Source of the DNA: Deinococcales bacterium | Lineage (GTDB): Bacteria > Deinococcota > Deinococci > Deinococcales > JAAFIG01 | Direction of reading: 5' to 3' | Assembly: GCA_025352125.1 (NCBI GenBank) | Contig: JANXTZ010000018.1 | Span: 1-64,000, forward strand | Length of the DNA stretch: 64,000 nucleotides | Part shown: piece after piece, positions 1 to 9,872 of the stretch | Layout of the letters: each line of letters opens with the position of its first letter | How positions within the stretch are numbered: the first letter of the stretch is position 1 | The notes under the pieces: generated by a model | Seen by the model: only the letters and a program-made list of their open reading frames with translations | What the model was told of the DNA's origin: nothing | Databases searched by the model: none | Made by a program: the position numbers and the translations under genes

Positions 1-194
1 GAGACAGTAAATTCGCAGTTGGAATCAATGGGTATTCAACGTCTACGCGCTCGGACACGAGATGGATTTGAGATTAAGACGCATGCTTCATTGTTCGCTT
101 TGGCAGTCACAAACGGAATGTGAACTGGCAATCAGGGTAAAATATATTATCCTAAACCAGTAGTTCTATTGAGAATTGATGTGTCTAACGAACT

Positions 195-1169
195 TTAAAG
201 CGTCAAATCTGAAACTCGAGCCGTGACAATCTCAAAATCGTTGTGGCTGTCCGCAATGCTCAAAATTGGATTTTCAACCCGTGTCAAACTTTGATTTGCG
301 CTGATGCTCGAGCGACCCTCAAACACCAGATCAAAGAGTTCTCCAACCAGCATTGGATTTAAGGCGTAACGAATGTTCAGACGGTCTTGAATACCGTGCA
401 TGATGCCTCGAGCCAACCACTCCTGTCCCTCGATTTTGCTTTTCTCCGCACTCCAAGCGCCGTTCCAGGGTGCGGCATTGGCGCTGGGTTGCACAATAAT
501 TTGTGTCCCGAGTGAATCGGCTTTCTCGAGGGCACGTTCAAAAAATCCGTCATAACAAATCAGGGTTGTCACATGACCCAAAGGCGTGAGTGCCGCCGCA
601 ACATCTTCAAGCCGCCCTCGAGACAAGCCAACCAATTTTTCGAGTCCAGCCGTGAGGTTGAGCTTCGGGCTTCGCAACAAGATTTTGCCCGAAGGCGCAA
701 ACAAAAACGAAACGTTCTGCACCCGACCATCCGCCAGATGCAAACCCTTTGCCGCCTCAACTTCGACACCTGGCAGGAAGCTCGAGCCAGCAGCAATAAA
801 CGAATTGGTTTCTCGAGCCGCAATGGAGAAGGCTTTTGCGAAAACCTCGAACAAACGTGTCGCACGAGGCAATATAAAACCCGAGGCTGAAAAATTTTGA
901 AACTGCAAACCAAATTTGAGCGCCTCGAGCCACGATTCACGAGCCAACTCGAGCGCCGCATCCTGAATCTTAAAGGCAGTGACCTTGCGCTCGAGAAAAA
1001 ACAGCAGCGGCAAACCAATCAATTCGGGAAAAGCCACAAGTGCCGTTTCATGCGAATCTCGAGATTTTAATGCGAGTTTGGTCTGCCCCACAATCCATGC
1101 TTCAAAAGCCTGACTTGAAACATAAGCGTCAAGCTCGAGTTTGCTTTGCACGCCAGCCAAAAAAGCCAT
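195..1169 (-). CDS. Carbon-nitrogen hydrolase (nitrilase) family protein
   Basis: 324 aa ORF with nitrilase-like AFPELIG and LICYDGFFERAL segments and IIVQPSANAAPWNG. Confidence 0.75.
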   Translation of the reverse strand: MAFLAGVQSKLELDAYVSSQAFEAWIVGQTKLALKSRDSHETALVAFPELIGLPLLFFLERKVTAFKIQDAALELARESWLEALKFGLQFQNFSASGFILPRATRLFEVFAKAFSIAARETNSFIAAGSSFLPGVEVEAAKGLHLADGRVQNVSFLFAPSGKILLRSPKLNLTAGLEKLVGLSRGRLEDVAAALTPLGHVTTLICYDGFFERALEKADSLGTQIIVQPSANAAPWNGAWSAEKSKIEGQEWLARGIMHGIQDRLNIRYALNPMLVGELFDLVFEGRSSISANQSLTRVENPILSIADSHNDFEIVTARVSDLTL

Positions 1170-1256
1170 GTTTTAATTCTGGCACGAAAACGCGAAGCAA
1201 ACAAAACATTCATCAAACAAACAACCAAAACTCATCTGAACTGTTAGGCTGCAACC

Positions 1257-1748
1257 ATGCGCCCAGCCTTGATTGGATTGTTGGTTTTTGGATTTGTATT
1301 GACCGCCTGCGCCCCTCGAGCCTTCGAGCGTGCCAACGTCAGCTCGCAAAGCATCATCACGGATTTTCAAGCCGACCGTGGTGCGGGCAGCAGCTACAAA
1401 ATTGGTGAACCTGTCTCGTTTAGTTTTGGTGTCCGCCAAAACGGTTTTGTGACCCTGGTGACCACCGATTCGGACACCAGCACCTACGAATTGGACCGCA
1501 ACATCCCCGTTAAAGTAGGCAAGAATGTTTTGCCACCAAAAGGAGCAAATTTCTTTTACCGCATCAAACAACCCACTGGCACGCAACGGGTGTACTTGAT
1601 TTTTAGCGACACCGTCTCGCGCGGCGTGAAGTTTGAAGGAAAGCTCGAATCAGATGGTTTAGAGGCAAAAATTCAAGAGTTTTTCAATGCGGCGGGATCA
1701 AAAGCTCGAGATGTGATCGAGTCAAGTTTTGAGGTGATCAACCCATGA
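1257..1748 (+). CDS. Lipoprotein with DUF4384-like domain
   Basis: Signal peptide with lipobox LTAC; GEPVSFSFGVRQNGFVTLVTTDSD resembles DUF4384; ATGA overlap with next gene. Confidence 0.6.
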   Translation: MRPALIGLLVFGFVLTACAPRAFERANVSSQSIITDFQADRGAGSSYKIGEPVSFSFGVRQNGFVTLVTTDSDTSTYELDRNIPVKVGKNVLPPKGANFFYRIKQPTGTQRVYLIFSDTVSRGVKFEGKLESDGLEAKIQEFFNAAGSKARDVIESSFEVINP

Positions 1749-2986
1749 ACATTAAACTTGCGATTGTTTTCGGAATGCTTGCCATTGGTGTAATCTCGTG
1801 CAATACCCCGCCAGCGCCAGCCCTGGCAAAATGCACCACACCAGACATGCAGCCGGCGGCGGCGGTAACCAGCACAGCCGTTTTCAAAGCCCAAGCCAAA
1901 ATCTTGGACAGCGCCGCCATTGACGGTTACGACGCCAACAAGGTTCTTGCCCAGGACAAAGGTGTGGTTGGCGGAGATTTTATCCTCAGCGATTGCAGCG
2001 AAGGCTTGCTGCGCCAAGTAACCAGCATTTCAACTGCCAATGTTGGTGTGGATGCTCGAGGCATTGAAAAAGTGTATTTGAACACCAGCGACGCCAGTTT
2101 AGAGGATGTCGTCACCAGTGGCGATGTGGGCTTGAATTACGGTGCTCTGGATTTTAATCAAGCAGTTGTCGTCAGCGCCTTGCCAGGGGTTCAAACCCGA
2201 GCGGTCAACGGCACAATTCCATTTAACGGCATCAAAATTCCGCTTGGAACAGCCTCGAGCCTGACGGTTGGGGGTTCAATCACTCAAGCGTTAACGCCCA
2301 AGTTTGATTTGACCTTCTCTGGTGGAAAATTGCAGCACTTTCAAATCGGACTTTCCGGTAGTTTCTCGGCAACCTTGGAGGGTAAATTGGTTTCGGGCGA
2401 AAAACTGACCAATGCCGCCAAAGAATTGACGATAGCCGATTACAAGTTCACTCGAGCTTTCCTGGTTGGGATTGTGCCAGTTGTGGTTGTGATTGAACCA
2501 AAACTGATTTTGGGTGTAGGCGTTGGAACCAACAGCGCACTTCAAATGACCGCCAAAATTTCACCCACTGTCAATCTCAACTTCAATATCGAATTTACCC
2601 GCAGCGCCAAACCACAGTGGAAAATCACGCCGCCAACGGGTTCGTTCAGCGCAAATCCGTCCTTCACGGTCAATACTCCAGATGGTGGACAGGTGAAGAC
2701 ATTTGCCAAACTTGCGCTCGGCATGAAATTTTACGGCATTGCGGGACCAGAAATGACCGTCAAACCCTTCACGCTCGCCAAACTTTCAGCCAGCGATTTG
2801 TCGGCTGGATTAAATACTGGAATTACGGTGGACGGAAAAGTGGTTGCCGGTTTTAAAGTCCTGGGTCAAGGACTCGAGATTGCCTCAGATTCTCTAAGCT
2901 CGACCGATCTGGCAACCAATTACAAATGCACAAGTACCTCGTGCAGCATTTTGGTTTCAAACCCACCAACAGGACCTTTGCGTTAA
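1745..2986 (+). CDS. Hypothetical lipoprotein
   Basis: 413 aa ORF, N-terminal lipobox (VISC), translationally coupled to the upstream lipoprotein. Confidence 0.6.
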   Translation: MNIKLAIVFGMLAIGVISCNTPPAPALAKCTTPDMQPAAAVTSTAVFKAQAKILDSAAIDGYDANKVLAQDKGVVGGDFILSDCSEGLLRQVTSISTANVGVDARGIEKVYLNTSDASLEDVVTSGDVGLNYGALDFNQAVVVSALPGVQTRAVNGTIPFNGIKIPLGTASSLTVGGSITQALTPKFDLTFSGGKLQHFQIGLSGSFSATLEGKLVSGEKLTNAAKELTIADYKFTRAFLVGIVPVVVVIEPKLILGVGVGTNSALQMTAKISPTVNLNFNIEFTRSAKPQWKITPPTGSFSANPSFTVNTPDGGQVKTFAKLALGMKFYGIAGPEMTVKPFTLAKLSASDLSAGLNTGITVDGKVVAGFKVLGQGLEIASDSLSSTDLATNYKCTSTSCSILVSNPPTGPLR

Positions 2987-3031
2987 GACTCGAGTTCAAC
3001 GACTTCATATTCTTCAAACATTAAAATCGGC

Positions 3032-3091
3032 AATTGCTGTCTACCCTCATCCCTAACCCTTCTCCCAACATCAGGAGAAGGGAATTTTATT
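3032..3091 (+). repeat. REP-like extragenic repeat, family 1
   Basis: aattgctgtctaccctcatccctaacccttctcccaacatcaggagaagggaattttatt; related copies at ~29.98 kb and (inverted) ~50.65 kb. Confidence 0.75.
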
Positions 3092-3134
3092 CAATCTTTG
3101 ATTGGGCAAAATAGGCTCGAGAACGGATTTGTTT

Positions 3135-3536
3135 TCACGGCTCGTACAAAACCACACTTTCACCTTCACAGACGACCTCGCCGCGTTGATTGCGGCACAC
3201 GCAAGCCAATACAAAAACAGGTTTGTCCTCACGGATGCTCGAGATGGTCGCGGTTGCCGTGATGGTGTCGTCAATAAACGTCGGTGCACGAAATTTGAGG
3301 CTCGAGGAGAGGTAGATGCTGCCCTGACCAGGCAATTGATTGCCGATCACATTCGAGATCAGACTCGAGACGAGCGCCCCGTGCGCAATGCGCTGCCCGA
3401 ACCTCGAGTTTGCTGCGAATTCGGCGTCAAGATGTAACGGATTGTGATCGCCTGAAATCTCGGCAAACGCGACAATATCTGCCTCCGAGATGGTTTTATT
3501 GACAATGGCGCTGTCGCCAACTTTGAAATTGTGCAT
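3135..3536 (-). CDS. MaoC-like / (R)-hydratase family dehydratase
   Basis: Hydratase motif AEISGDHNPLHLD...FGQRIAHGAL; start taken at MHNFKVGD inside the longer ORF 3135..3605. Confidence 0.8.
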   Translation of the reverse strand: MHNFKVGDSAIVNKTISEADIVAFAEISGDHNPLHLDAEFAANSRFGQRIAHGALVSSLISNVIGNQLPGQGSIYLSSSLKFRAPTFIDDTITATATISSIREDKPVFVLACVCRNQRGEVVCEGESVVLYEP

Positions 3537-3590
3537 GATCGAGTTTAAACCTCGAGCTTCCCGCAAATGCGTCTTGTGGTAGATTGCACC

Positions 3591-4700
3591 ATGGCTGACA
3601 TTCAAAAAGTCTCGAGTCGGGCGGATTTAAAACGGTTCATCGAATACCCCTACCAACTCTACAAGAACCATCCGACTTGGGTTCCGCAGTTGCTCTGGCA
3701 AGAATGGGACGATCTTGACCAGGCGCGAAAGAAGAATCCATTCTTTGAACACGCTGTGGCAGATTACTTCCTGGCGCTCGAGGCTGGGCAAATTGTTGGA
3801 CGGATCGCCGCGATTCATGACCAGAGTTACAACGAATTTCACAATGAAGCGGTGGTGTTGTTCGCCTGTTTTGAAGCCGAAAGTGCCGCCGTTTCCAAGC
3901 AATTGCTCGAGACGGTCGAAGCCTGGGGGAAAGCCAAGAATCTGAATTTGGTGAAGGGTCCGAGCAAAGTCTCGCAAAACGACATGATGGGTGTGCTGGT
4001 CGAGAATTTTGATGATCCGCCGGTGGTCATGATGGTTTACAACCCGCCGACCTACGCGGGCTTTATTGAGGGTGCGGGTTACACCAAATCTGAGGACACC
4101 TTCGCTTGGCGCATGACGGTGGCGGGCGGTCTGCCAGAACGCGTCTCGAGAATTGCCGAACGGGTCAAACGCAACCTGAAAGTCAATATTCGCAAGGTGG
4201 CGCTGGGCAGCAAAAAAGCACTTGCGGCAGAACTACCGATCTTGCGCGATATTTACAACGCCGCCTGGGATAAAAATTGGGGATTTGTGCCCTGGACCGA
4301 ACACGAAATCCAACACCTCGCCGAGCAGCTTGGGCAGGTTGCCGACAAAGACCTCTGTCTGATCGCCGAGGTGGACGGCAAGCCCGCCGCGTTCAGCATC
4401 ACCCTGCCTGACATCAACGAAGCCATGAAAGGCACGGGTGGCAGGTTGTACGGCTTGGCGAAACTCTTGTTGACCAAGCCCAAGCGAATGCGTCTGGTGG
4501 CACTCGGGATTCTGCCAGAATTTCAGGGACGCGGTTTGGACGCGCTGATTTACGCCGAAACTTTCTGGCGAGGGCAGAGCAAATACAACGCCGGCGAATT
4601 CGGTTGGACGCTCGAGAGCAACGACGCGATCAACAACGGCATGAAGGCTTTGGGGGCAACGCAGTACAAGCGCTACCGAATTTTTGAAAAACGAATTTAA
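3591..4700 (+). CDS. GNAT-like N-acetyltransferase (large, ~370 aa)
   Basis: ORF 3567..4700; start at MADIQKV; acetyl-CoA-binding-like LVALGILPEFQGRGLDALIY. Confidence 0.7.
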   Translation: MADIQKVSSRADLKRFIEYPYQLYKNHPTWVPQLLWQEWDDLDQARKKNPFFEHAVADYFLALEAGQIVGRIAAIHDQSYNEFHNEAVVLFACFEAESAAVSKQLLETVEAWGKAKNLNLVKGPSKVSQNDMMGVLVENFDDPPVVMMVYNPPTYAGFIEGAGYTKSEDTFAWRMTVAGGLPERVSRIAERVKRNLKVNIRKVALGSKKALAAELPILRDIYNAAWDKNWGFVPWTEHEIQHLAEQLGQVADKDLCLIAEVDGKPAAFSITLPDINEAMKGTGGRLYGLAKLLLTKPKRMRLVALGILPEFQGRGLDALIYAETFWRGQSKYNAGEFGWTLESNDAINNGMKALGATQYKRYRIFEKRI

Positions 4701-5902
4701 GTCAGGGCATTCAGAACCTCAGTCGCAATGCGTTTGGCTCCCCCAGGCAAACCCATGCGCTCGAGTCCCGTGAGTTTTACCTGTTCACGAAAAGCTTGAT
4801 CTTGATGCGCGGCTTTTACGGCTCGAGCCAAGATTTCTGGATCAGGTTGACTGAGCGTCAACCCAACACCCAACAGGCGTTTCTGGGCTTTGGCGAAACC
4901 CTCCAAGTATTGTGGTCCTTTGGTGACAAAACCGATCACAGGTTTACCAAGTCCAACCGCCTGTTCATTGCCCGTGCCAGACGTTCCAAGCACCACGCTG
5001 GCGGCATGAAGCAGCGCCGCAAAAGCGTTCTCGAGAATCATGACCTGAATTCCAGAGCTGTGCTTTGCCACTCGAGCCACGTTGTCCACAATTTTTGCAG
5101 TTGTCCACACCCAACCTGTGGACAACTCGAGCGCATCAAGGTTGCCTGAGAACGCAGCGAACGTTTGAAATTTCGGTAGGAGCGCGGCTGTCTCGAGCAT
5201 GATGGGCAGGCTGAACAAATAATCCTTGCGCGTTCCTGGCAGCAAGGCAAGCACAGGACGACCATCCAGAATCTTCTGAAGCTCGAGTTCTGGCGTCAGC
5301 AAATCCATCATGATGTTGCCGGCAAATTTGGCATGAGGCACGCCGAGTTCACGCAACCAATCGGCGGAGCGCTCATCTCGAGTAAAGACCTTCTCAACCT
5401 GTTTCATGTACCAGCGCTCAGGCAGCACAAAACTGTCCACGGTCACTCGAGAAGTCCGCTCGAGTTTGTCGCTGGCGTTCATGCCGTCCTGGTAATAGCG
5501 ACTGACGAGTGGTTGATACTGAAAGACCCGAGGTTTTGCCACTTGGAACGCGAAGCTGAACGTCACCCACAGGGCGTAAAGATCGCCGACAACCATCACC
5601 GCATCAGGTTTTGAGTTGCGAATTGCCCAGTGTTGCTCATGCGTTTTTTGGCGCATTCCGTCGCGCCAATCTTGCAAGAACAAATCCAAACTGGTAAACG
5701 TAAATCCGCCCGAGGGCGGACTCCAACGCGGTCCAAGCACAGGTATACCAGCGTTTTCGTAAACATTGCCGCGCCCGACAATCGGCAGGGCTTCAAGCTC
5801 GAGGTCGGGGTCCAACTCGAGCATGGTTTTGGCTAAAAATGCCCCAATCGCATCCTCGCCGTGACCGTTGCTGACAAACAAGATTTTCATTCCCGCGCCC
5901 AA
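4697..5902 (-). CDS. Lipid-A-disaccharide-synthase-related glycosyltransferase
   Basis: KILFVSNGHGEDAIGA...LLPGTRKDYLFSLPIMLE...LGTSGTGNEQAVGLGKPVIGF; LpxB-related family. Confidence 0.7.
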   Translation of the reverse strand: MGAGMKILFVSNGHGEDAIGAFLAKTMLELDPDLELEALPIVGRGNVYENAGIPVLGPRWSPPSGGFTFTSLDLFLQDWRDGMRQKTHEQHWAIRNSKPDAVMVVGDLYALWVTFSFAFQVAKPRVFQYQPLVSRYYQDGMNASDKLERTSRVTVDSFVLPERWYMKQVEKVFTRDERSADWLRELGVPHAKFAGNIMMDLLTPELELQKILDGRPVLALLPGTRKDYLFSLPIMLETAALLPKFQTFAAFSGNLDALELSTGWVWTTAKIVDNVARVAKHSSGIQVMILENAFAALLHAASVVLGTSGTGNEQAVGLGKPVIGFVTKGPQYLEGFAKAQKRLLGVGLTLSQPDPEILARAVKAAHQDQAFREQVKLTGLERMGLPGGAKRIATEVLNALT

Positions 5903-6702
5903 GGCTCGAAACCAGCCTCGAGAAAATACAAACCGTGTGAGGCAACATTTTTGCCGGCTTGCGCACGGTCTTTGCTGGCGAGGACTTGTGCCACCTGACC
6001 CGACTCGAGCTTGCCCAAACCCACCTCGAGCAACGTGCCGACGATGCCGCGCACCATGTGCCGCAAGAACGATTCACCGATGACCTGAATTTCGATCAGT
6101 TGCTCGTCGGGGCTGCGTCTGACTGGAATGCTGCGCACCTCGCACGAGAACACGGTGCGCACGGTCTGGCGCTCCTCCTGCGAGGCGAACGCCGCAAAAT
6201 CGTGCTCACCTTCGAGATGTCTTGCCGCGTGACGCATCGGGGCAACCTCGAGTCGTTGCGGAACCCAGAGCGCACGGTGCCGCTCGAGGGCGCTCTGGGT
6301 GCGGGCATTCAGAATGCGGTAGCTGTACGAGCGCCAGGCGCAAGAAAACCTCGAGTGAAACAATTCTGAGGCATCCACGCATGAAAGCACTCGCACATCT
6401 TCGGGCAGTCTGGCGTTCAGGGCGCGGCGCATGACATCGGCTGGAATTTGATGCCCCACGTCCACGTGCGCCACCATGCCCAGCGCGTGAACGCCCGTGT
6501 CGGTGCGCCCCGCCGCCATCGGACGGGCGCTGACCCCAAGCGGCTCGAGCGCCTTTTCAAGCACACCCTGAACGGTGCGTTCGCCTTTGGCTTGCACCTG
6601 CCAGCCTGCAAAATTTGTTCCGTCCCACTCGAGAATCAGTTTTAAACGCCGCCAACCTTGGGGCAGCGCTGTGGGTTCTCGAGGTTCAAAATCGGGTTTC
6701 AT
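5887..6702 (-). CDS. truA: tRNA pseudouridine synthase A
   Basis: LILEWDGTNFAGWQVQ...AAGRTDTGVHALGMVAH...FLRHMVRGIVGTLLEVG. Confidence 0.93.
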   Translation of the reverse strand: MKPDFEPREPTALPQGWRRLKLILEWDGTNFAGWQVQAKGERTVQGVLEKALEPLGVSARPMAAGRTDTGVHALGMVAHVDVGHQIPADVMRRALNARLPEDVRVLSCVDASELFHSRFSCAWRSYSYRILNARTQSALERHRALWVPQRLEVAPMRHAARHLEGEHDFAAFASQEERQTVRTVFSCEVRSIPVRRSPDEQLIEIQVIGESFLRHMVRGIVGTLLEVGLGKLESGQVAQVLASKDRAQAGKNVASHGLYFLEAGFEPWARE

Positions 6703-7079
6703 TCGAGGATGGCATTCAAAGTGTCCAAGACCTCCTCGAGCAATTCATCGGAAACACGTTCAATAAATTTGAATCCTCGAGCCTGCCAGTCCAGGGTTTT
6801 GACTTGATTGGCAAGAACCACGCCGACGGTTTTTAAACCACCCTGTATTTCTAAACCACCCTGTAAAGGAATTTCAAAGGCGTAACCTTTGATTTGACTG
6901 GTGATTGGACAGGCGATCAACATTTTGGTGACCTGATTGTACTGGCTGTTCGAGATCACCAACGCGGGACGTTTTCCTGCCTGTTCATGACCTTGTTGCG
7001 GATCAAAATCGATCCAGATGATGTCGCCGCGCTCAGGAAATGCCTTCACCAAAGCTCGTTCCCGACAGCTTGACCCCAA
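6699..7079 (-). CDS. mazF: Type II toxin, MazF/PemK family endoribonuclease
   Basis: FPERGDIIWIDFDPQQGHEQAGKRPALVISNSQYNQ hallmark. Confidence 0.88.
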   Translation of the reverse strand: MGSSCRERALVKAFPERGDIIWIDFDPQQGHEQAGKRPALVISNSQYNQVTKMLIACPITSQIKGYAFEIPLQGGLEIQGGLKTVGVVLANQVKTLDWQARGFKFIERVSDELLEEVLDTLNAILE

Positions 7080-7318
7080 TCGATTTCACGGTGAATTTTT
7101 TCTGGGGTAATCCCTTGCAGCAATTCATTCAGATTTTTGCTGCTGCGGCGTTTTGAGGTCGGTTTTAAAAGCAAACCCTGTTCGGTGATCTCGAGCGTCA
7201 ATTGAGTACCCTCATGCAGCTCGAGCGTCTGAGCCAGATCTTTGGGGATTCTGAGCGCCAAAGAGTTCCCCCATTTTTTGATTTCTCCGAGCATGGTCAA
7301 CCCCCTTGGTAGATACAT
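7046..7318 (-). CDS. mazE: MazE/AbrB-type antitoxin
   Basis: MLGEIKKWGNSLALRIPKDLAQ SpoVT/AbrB fold; overlaps mazF. Confidence 0.85.
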   Translation of the reverse strand: MYLPRGLTMLGEIKKWGNSLALRIPKDLAQTLELHEGTQLTLEITEQGLLLKPTSKRRSSKNLNELLQGITPEKIHREIDWGQAVGNELW

Positions 7319-7333
7319 GATGATACCACCAAA

Positions 7334-8407
7334 TTACAAGACCTCTTTGGGCTTGCCGAAAATCATGCGCCCAAGGCTGGTCTGTGTGGCGCTGATGACC
7401 GCCACGCGCACGGTACGACCCTTCAACGCCAGACCGTCGTCGATCACCACCATCGTGCCATCCTCGAGAAACCCCACGCCCTGCCCTGGCTGCGAACCCT
7501 CTTTGACCACCGCAATGGTCAGTTCGTCGCCCGCACCAAACCGTGGCTTCAAGGCTTCTGCCAGGGCGTTCAGACTCAGGCAGGTCACGCCCTGCAAACC
7601 CGCGACCCTCGAGAGTCCAGTGTCGTTGGTCAGCACGCTCGCACCAATTTCCTGGGCGGCGCGAACCAGACGGTCATCGACCCCGCCGCCTGTGTCCTCA
7701 AACTCTCGAATCACCAACTCGAGTGTCCGGTTGGCGCGAAGTTTCTCGAGGACCTCCAAGCCGCGTCTGCCCTTGGCACGTTTTTGCGAATCGGTCTGAT
7801 CGGCAAAATACTGCAATTCGCGCAGCACAAAACCAGGCACGATCAGCGTCCCCTCCAGGAAGCCCGACTGCGCCACCTCGAGAATCCGCCCGTCGATGAT
7901 GACGCTGGTGTCCAATAATTTTTGAATGCTGGGCGCGATGGCTGGCATTCTTCGTTCAATTGCGGGATTACGCGCCGCAAAAGGCGTAAAAACATCACGG
8001 TTCAAGACCGCCACGCTGACCAAAAAAACCTCGAGCAAGGCGGTAATGAGGAGCTGAAAATACCAGGCGTAACCTGGAATGTTCGAGAGGACGTTGTTGA
8101 GAAGCACACTGATTAAGAGTGCCATGATCGTGGCGATGGTTGCCGCCAGCACGGTTTGTGGGGGCATGGTCAAGAGGGTGTTGGCAATACTTGCCACCCT
8201 TTCACGCAAAATATTGGTCAGGCGGTTGGTCACCAAGCTGGTAATCAACGCCCCCAGAATAGCAATATACGTTTGGTTTAAACCGTCATTGACGAGCCTT
8301 TGGGCAATCAAATAACCCAGTAAAGCACCCAGGGCAATCAGGACAAAACGAATCAAACCGTGCAACGGGTCAAAACCCTCCAAACCGGTTTTCATGGTTT
8401 GCCCCAC
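7334..8407 (-). CDS. PIN/TRAM domain membrane protein (YacL-like)
   Basis: N-terminal TM segments, PIN domain [23 protein letters not shown]-terminal [20 protein letters not shown]. Confidence 0.85.
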   Translation of the reverse strand: MGQTMKTGLEGFDPLHGLIRFVLIALGALLGYLIAQRLVNDGLNQTYIAILGALITSLVTNRLTNILRERVASIANTLLTMPPQTVLAATIATIMALLISVLLNNVLSNIPGYAWYFQLLITALLEVFLVSVAVLNRDVFTPFAARNPAIERRMPAIAPSIQKLLDTSVIIDGRILEVAQSGFLEGTLIVPGFVLRELQYFADQTDSQKRAKGRRGLEVLEKLRANRTLELVIREFEDTGGGVDDRLVRAAQEIGASVLTNDTGLSRVAGLQGVTCLSLNALAEALKPRFGAGDELTIAVVKEGSQPGQGVGFLEDGTMVVIDDGLALKGRTVRVAVISATQTSLGRMIFGKPKEVL

Positions 8408-9738
8408 AAGAAACGCACCGCTTCTTGAACACTCTGTACACCCTCGGTTTTACCGCCCTGAACGCCTGGGGGCATGACCAGGCGAGTCAAACCCACCCGA
8501 CTGGCTTCGCTGGCACGCCTGGCGGGTTGGGTGACGCTGCGCACCTCGCCAGCCAGTCCGACCTCGCCAAACACCGCCACGCCCTCGGGAACTGGTTTCA
8601 TCATGACGGCACTGTACACCGCGAGGGCAATTGCCAAATCCAAACCAGGGTCAGAAAGCCGCATTCCACCCGCCAGGTTCACGTAGACATCCAACCCCCC
8701 CAAAGAGAGCTGCAATCGGCGCTCGAGCACCGCCAGCACCACATCCACCCGACGCGCATCCAAACCCACCGCCACGCGTTTTGGAGCAGGATACGGGGTT
8801 TTGGCGGCAAGCGCCTGCACCTCCAAGAGCAACGGGCGCTGACCGTCCATCGTTGCCGCCACAATGCTGCCAGGCACACCCACAGGACGTTCCGCCAGAA
8901 AAGCCGCGCTGGGGTTGTCAACCGCCTTCAAACCGTGCTCGAGCATGTCAAACACGCCCAGCTCACCGACGCTCCCAAAACGGTTTTTGACGCTTCGGAG
9001 CAAGCGGTAATGCCCGACCGACTCGAGCATCAAGACCGCATCGACGATGTGCTCCATGACTTTGGGACCGGCGACGTTGCCGTCCTTGGTGACATGCCCG
9101 ACCAGCACCATCGCCGCACCCGTCTCTTTGGCAGCTCGGGTCAAACGCGCCGTGGATTCGCGCACCTGCGCCACGCCACCGGGCGAGCCGCCATCGTCGG
9201 TTTGCACCGTCTGAATCGAGTCCACGATCACCAGTTTGGGTCGTTCCAACTCGAGCAGCGCCGTGATGCCGTCGGCGTGAACGTCGCGGGTCATGAGAAT
9301 ATCGCCCTTCACGCCCAAGCGATCCGCCCGCAAACGCACCTGCTCGAGCGACTCCTCGCCAGCGACATACAAGACTTTTTCGTCCAACAATGCCAGATGG
9401 TCGGCAACTTGCAGCAAGAGCGTGCTTTTGCCGATGCCAGGTTCGCCACCCAACAAGACCACGCCGCCAGCCACCCAACCGCCGCCCAACACACGATCCA
9501 ACTCGCCAATGCCCGAACTGCTGCGCGGCTCTTCAGAACTTTTGACGCTCGAGAGACGCGTCACGGCGCTGCTTGGCACATTGCTGCGAGCGCCAAAGCC
9601 AGACGTGCTCTTGCTGCTGGGTGCAGTGACAATCTCTTCAAACGAATTCCAAGCCGAGCACGACGGGCAACGCCCCATGCTTTTGGCGGTGGTGTAGCCA
9701 CAAGAATTGCATTTGAATTGCACCAAGACTTTCGCCAC
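8392..9738 (-). CDS. radA: DNA repair protein RadA/Sms
   Basis: C4 zinc finger [18 protein letters not shown], Walker [16 protein letters not shown] motif, Lon-like C-terminus. Confidence 0.95.
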   Translation of the reverse strand: MAKVLVQFKCNSCGYTTAKSMGRCPSCSAWNSFEEIVTAPSSKSTSGFGARSNVPSSAVTRLSSVKSSEEPRSSSGIGELDRVLGGGWVAGGVVLLGGEPGIGKSTLLLQVADHLALLDEKVLYVAGEESLEQVRLRADRLGVKGDILMTRDVHADGITALLELERPKLVIVDSIQTVQTDDGGSPGGVAQVRESTARLTRAAKETGAAMVLVGHVTKDGNVAGPKVMEHIVDAVLMLESVGHYRLLRSVKNRFGSVGELGVFDMLEHGLKAVDNPSAAFLAERPVGVPGSIVAATMDGQRPLLLEVQALAAKTPYPAPKRVAVGLDARRVDVVLAVLERRLQLSLGGLDVYVNLAGGMRLSDPGLDLAIALAVYSAVMMKPVPEGVAVFGEVGLAGEVRSVTQPARRASEASRVGLTRLVMPPGVQGGKTEGVQSVQEAVRFLWGKP

Positions 9739-9872
9739 GTTTGACTCCTGAGCTTCATTCTAAAGGGTCGGGGTCTTTTTGAACGGGACACCATCACAGT
9801 TTGAAGTTCAGCGTTGTTAATAAGCCATCATGCCATTCTCGAGAACAACTTTAAATCGTACACTCGAGGCTC

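Noticed and set aside
6830-6870. Short direct repeat aaaccaccctgta in mazF
   Set aside because: Only two imperfect copies, in frame (LQGGLEIQGGL); probably coding coincidence.
8425-9744. 439-aa plus-strand ORF antisense to radA
   Set aside because: His/Arg/Gln-rich composition with no recognisable domain; radA on the minus strand is unambiguous, so this is a shadow ORF from codon bias.
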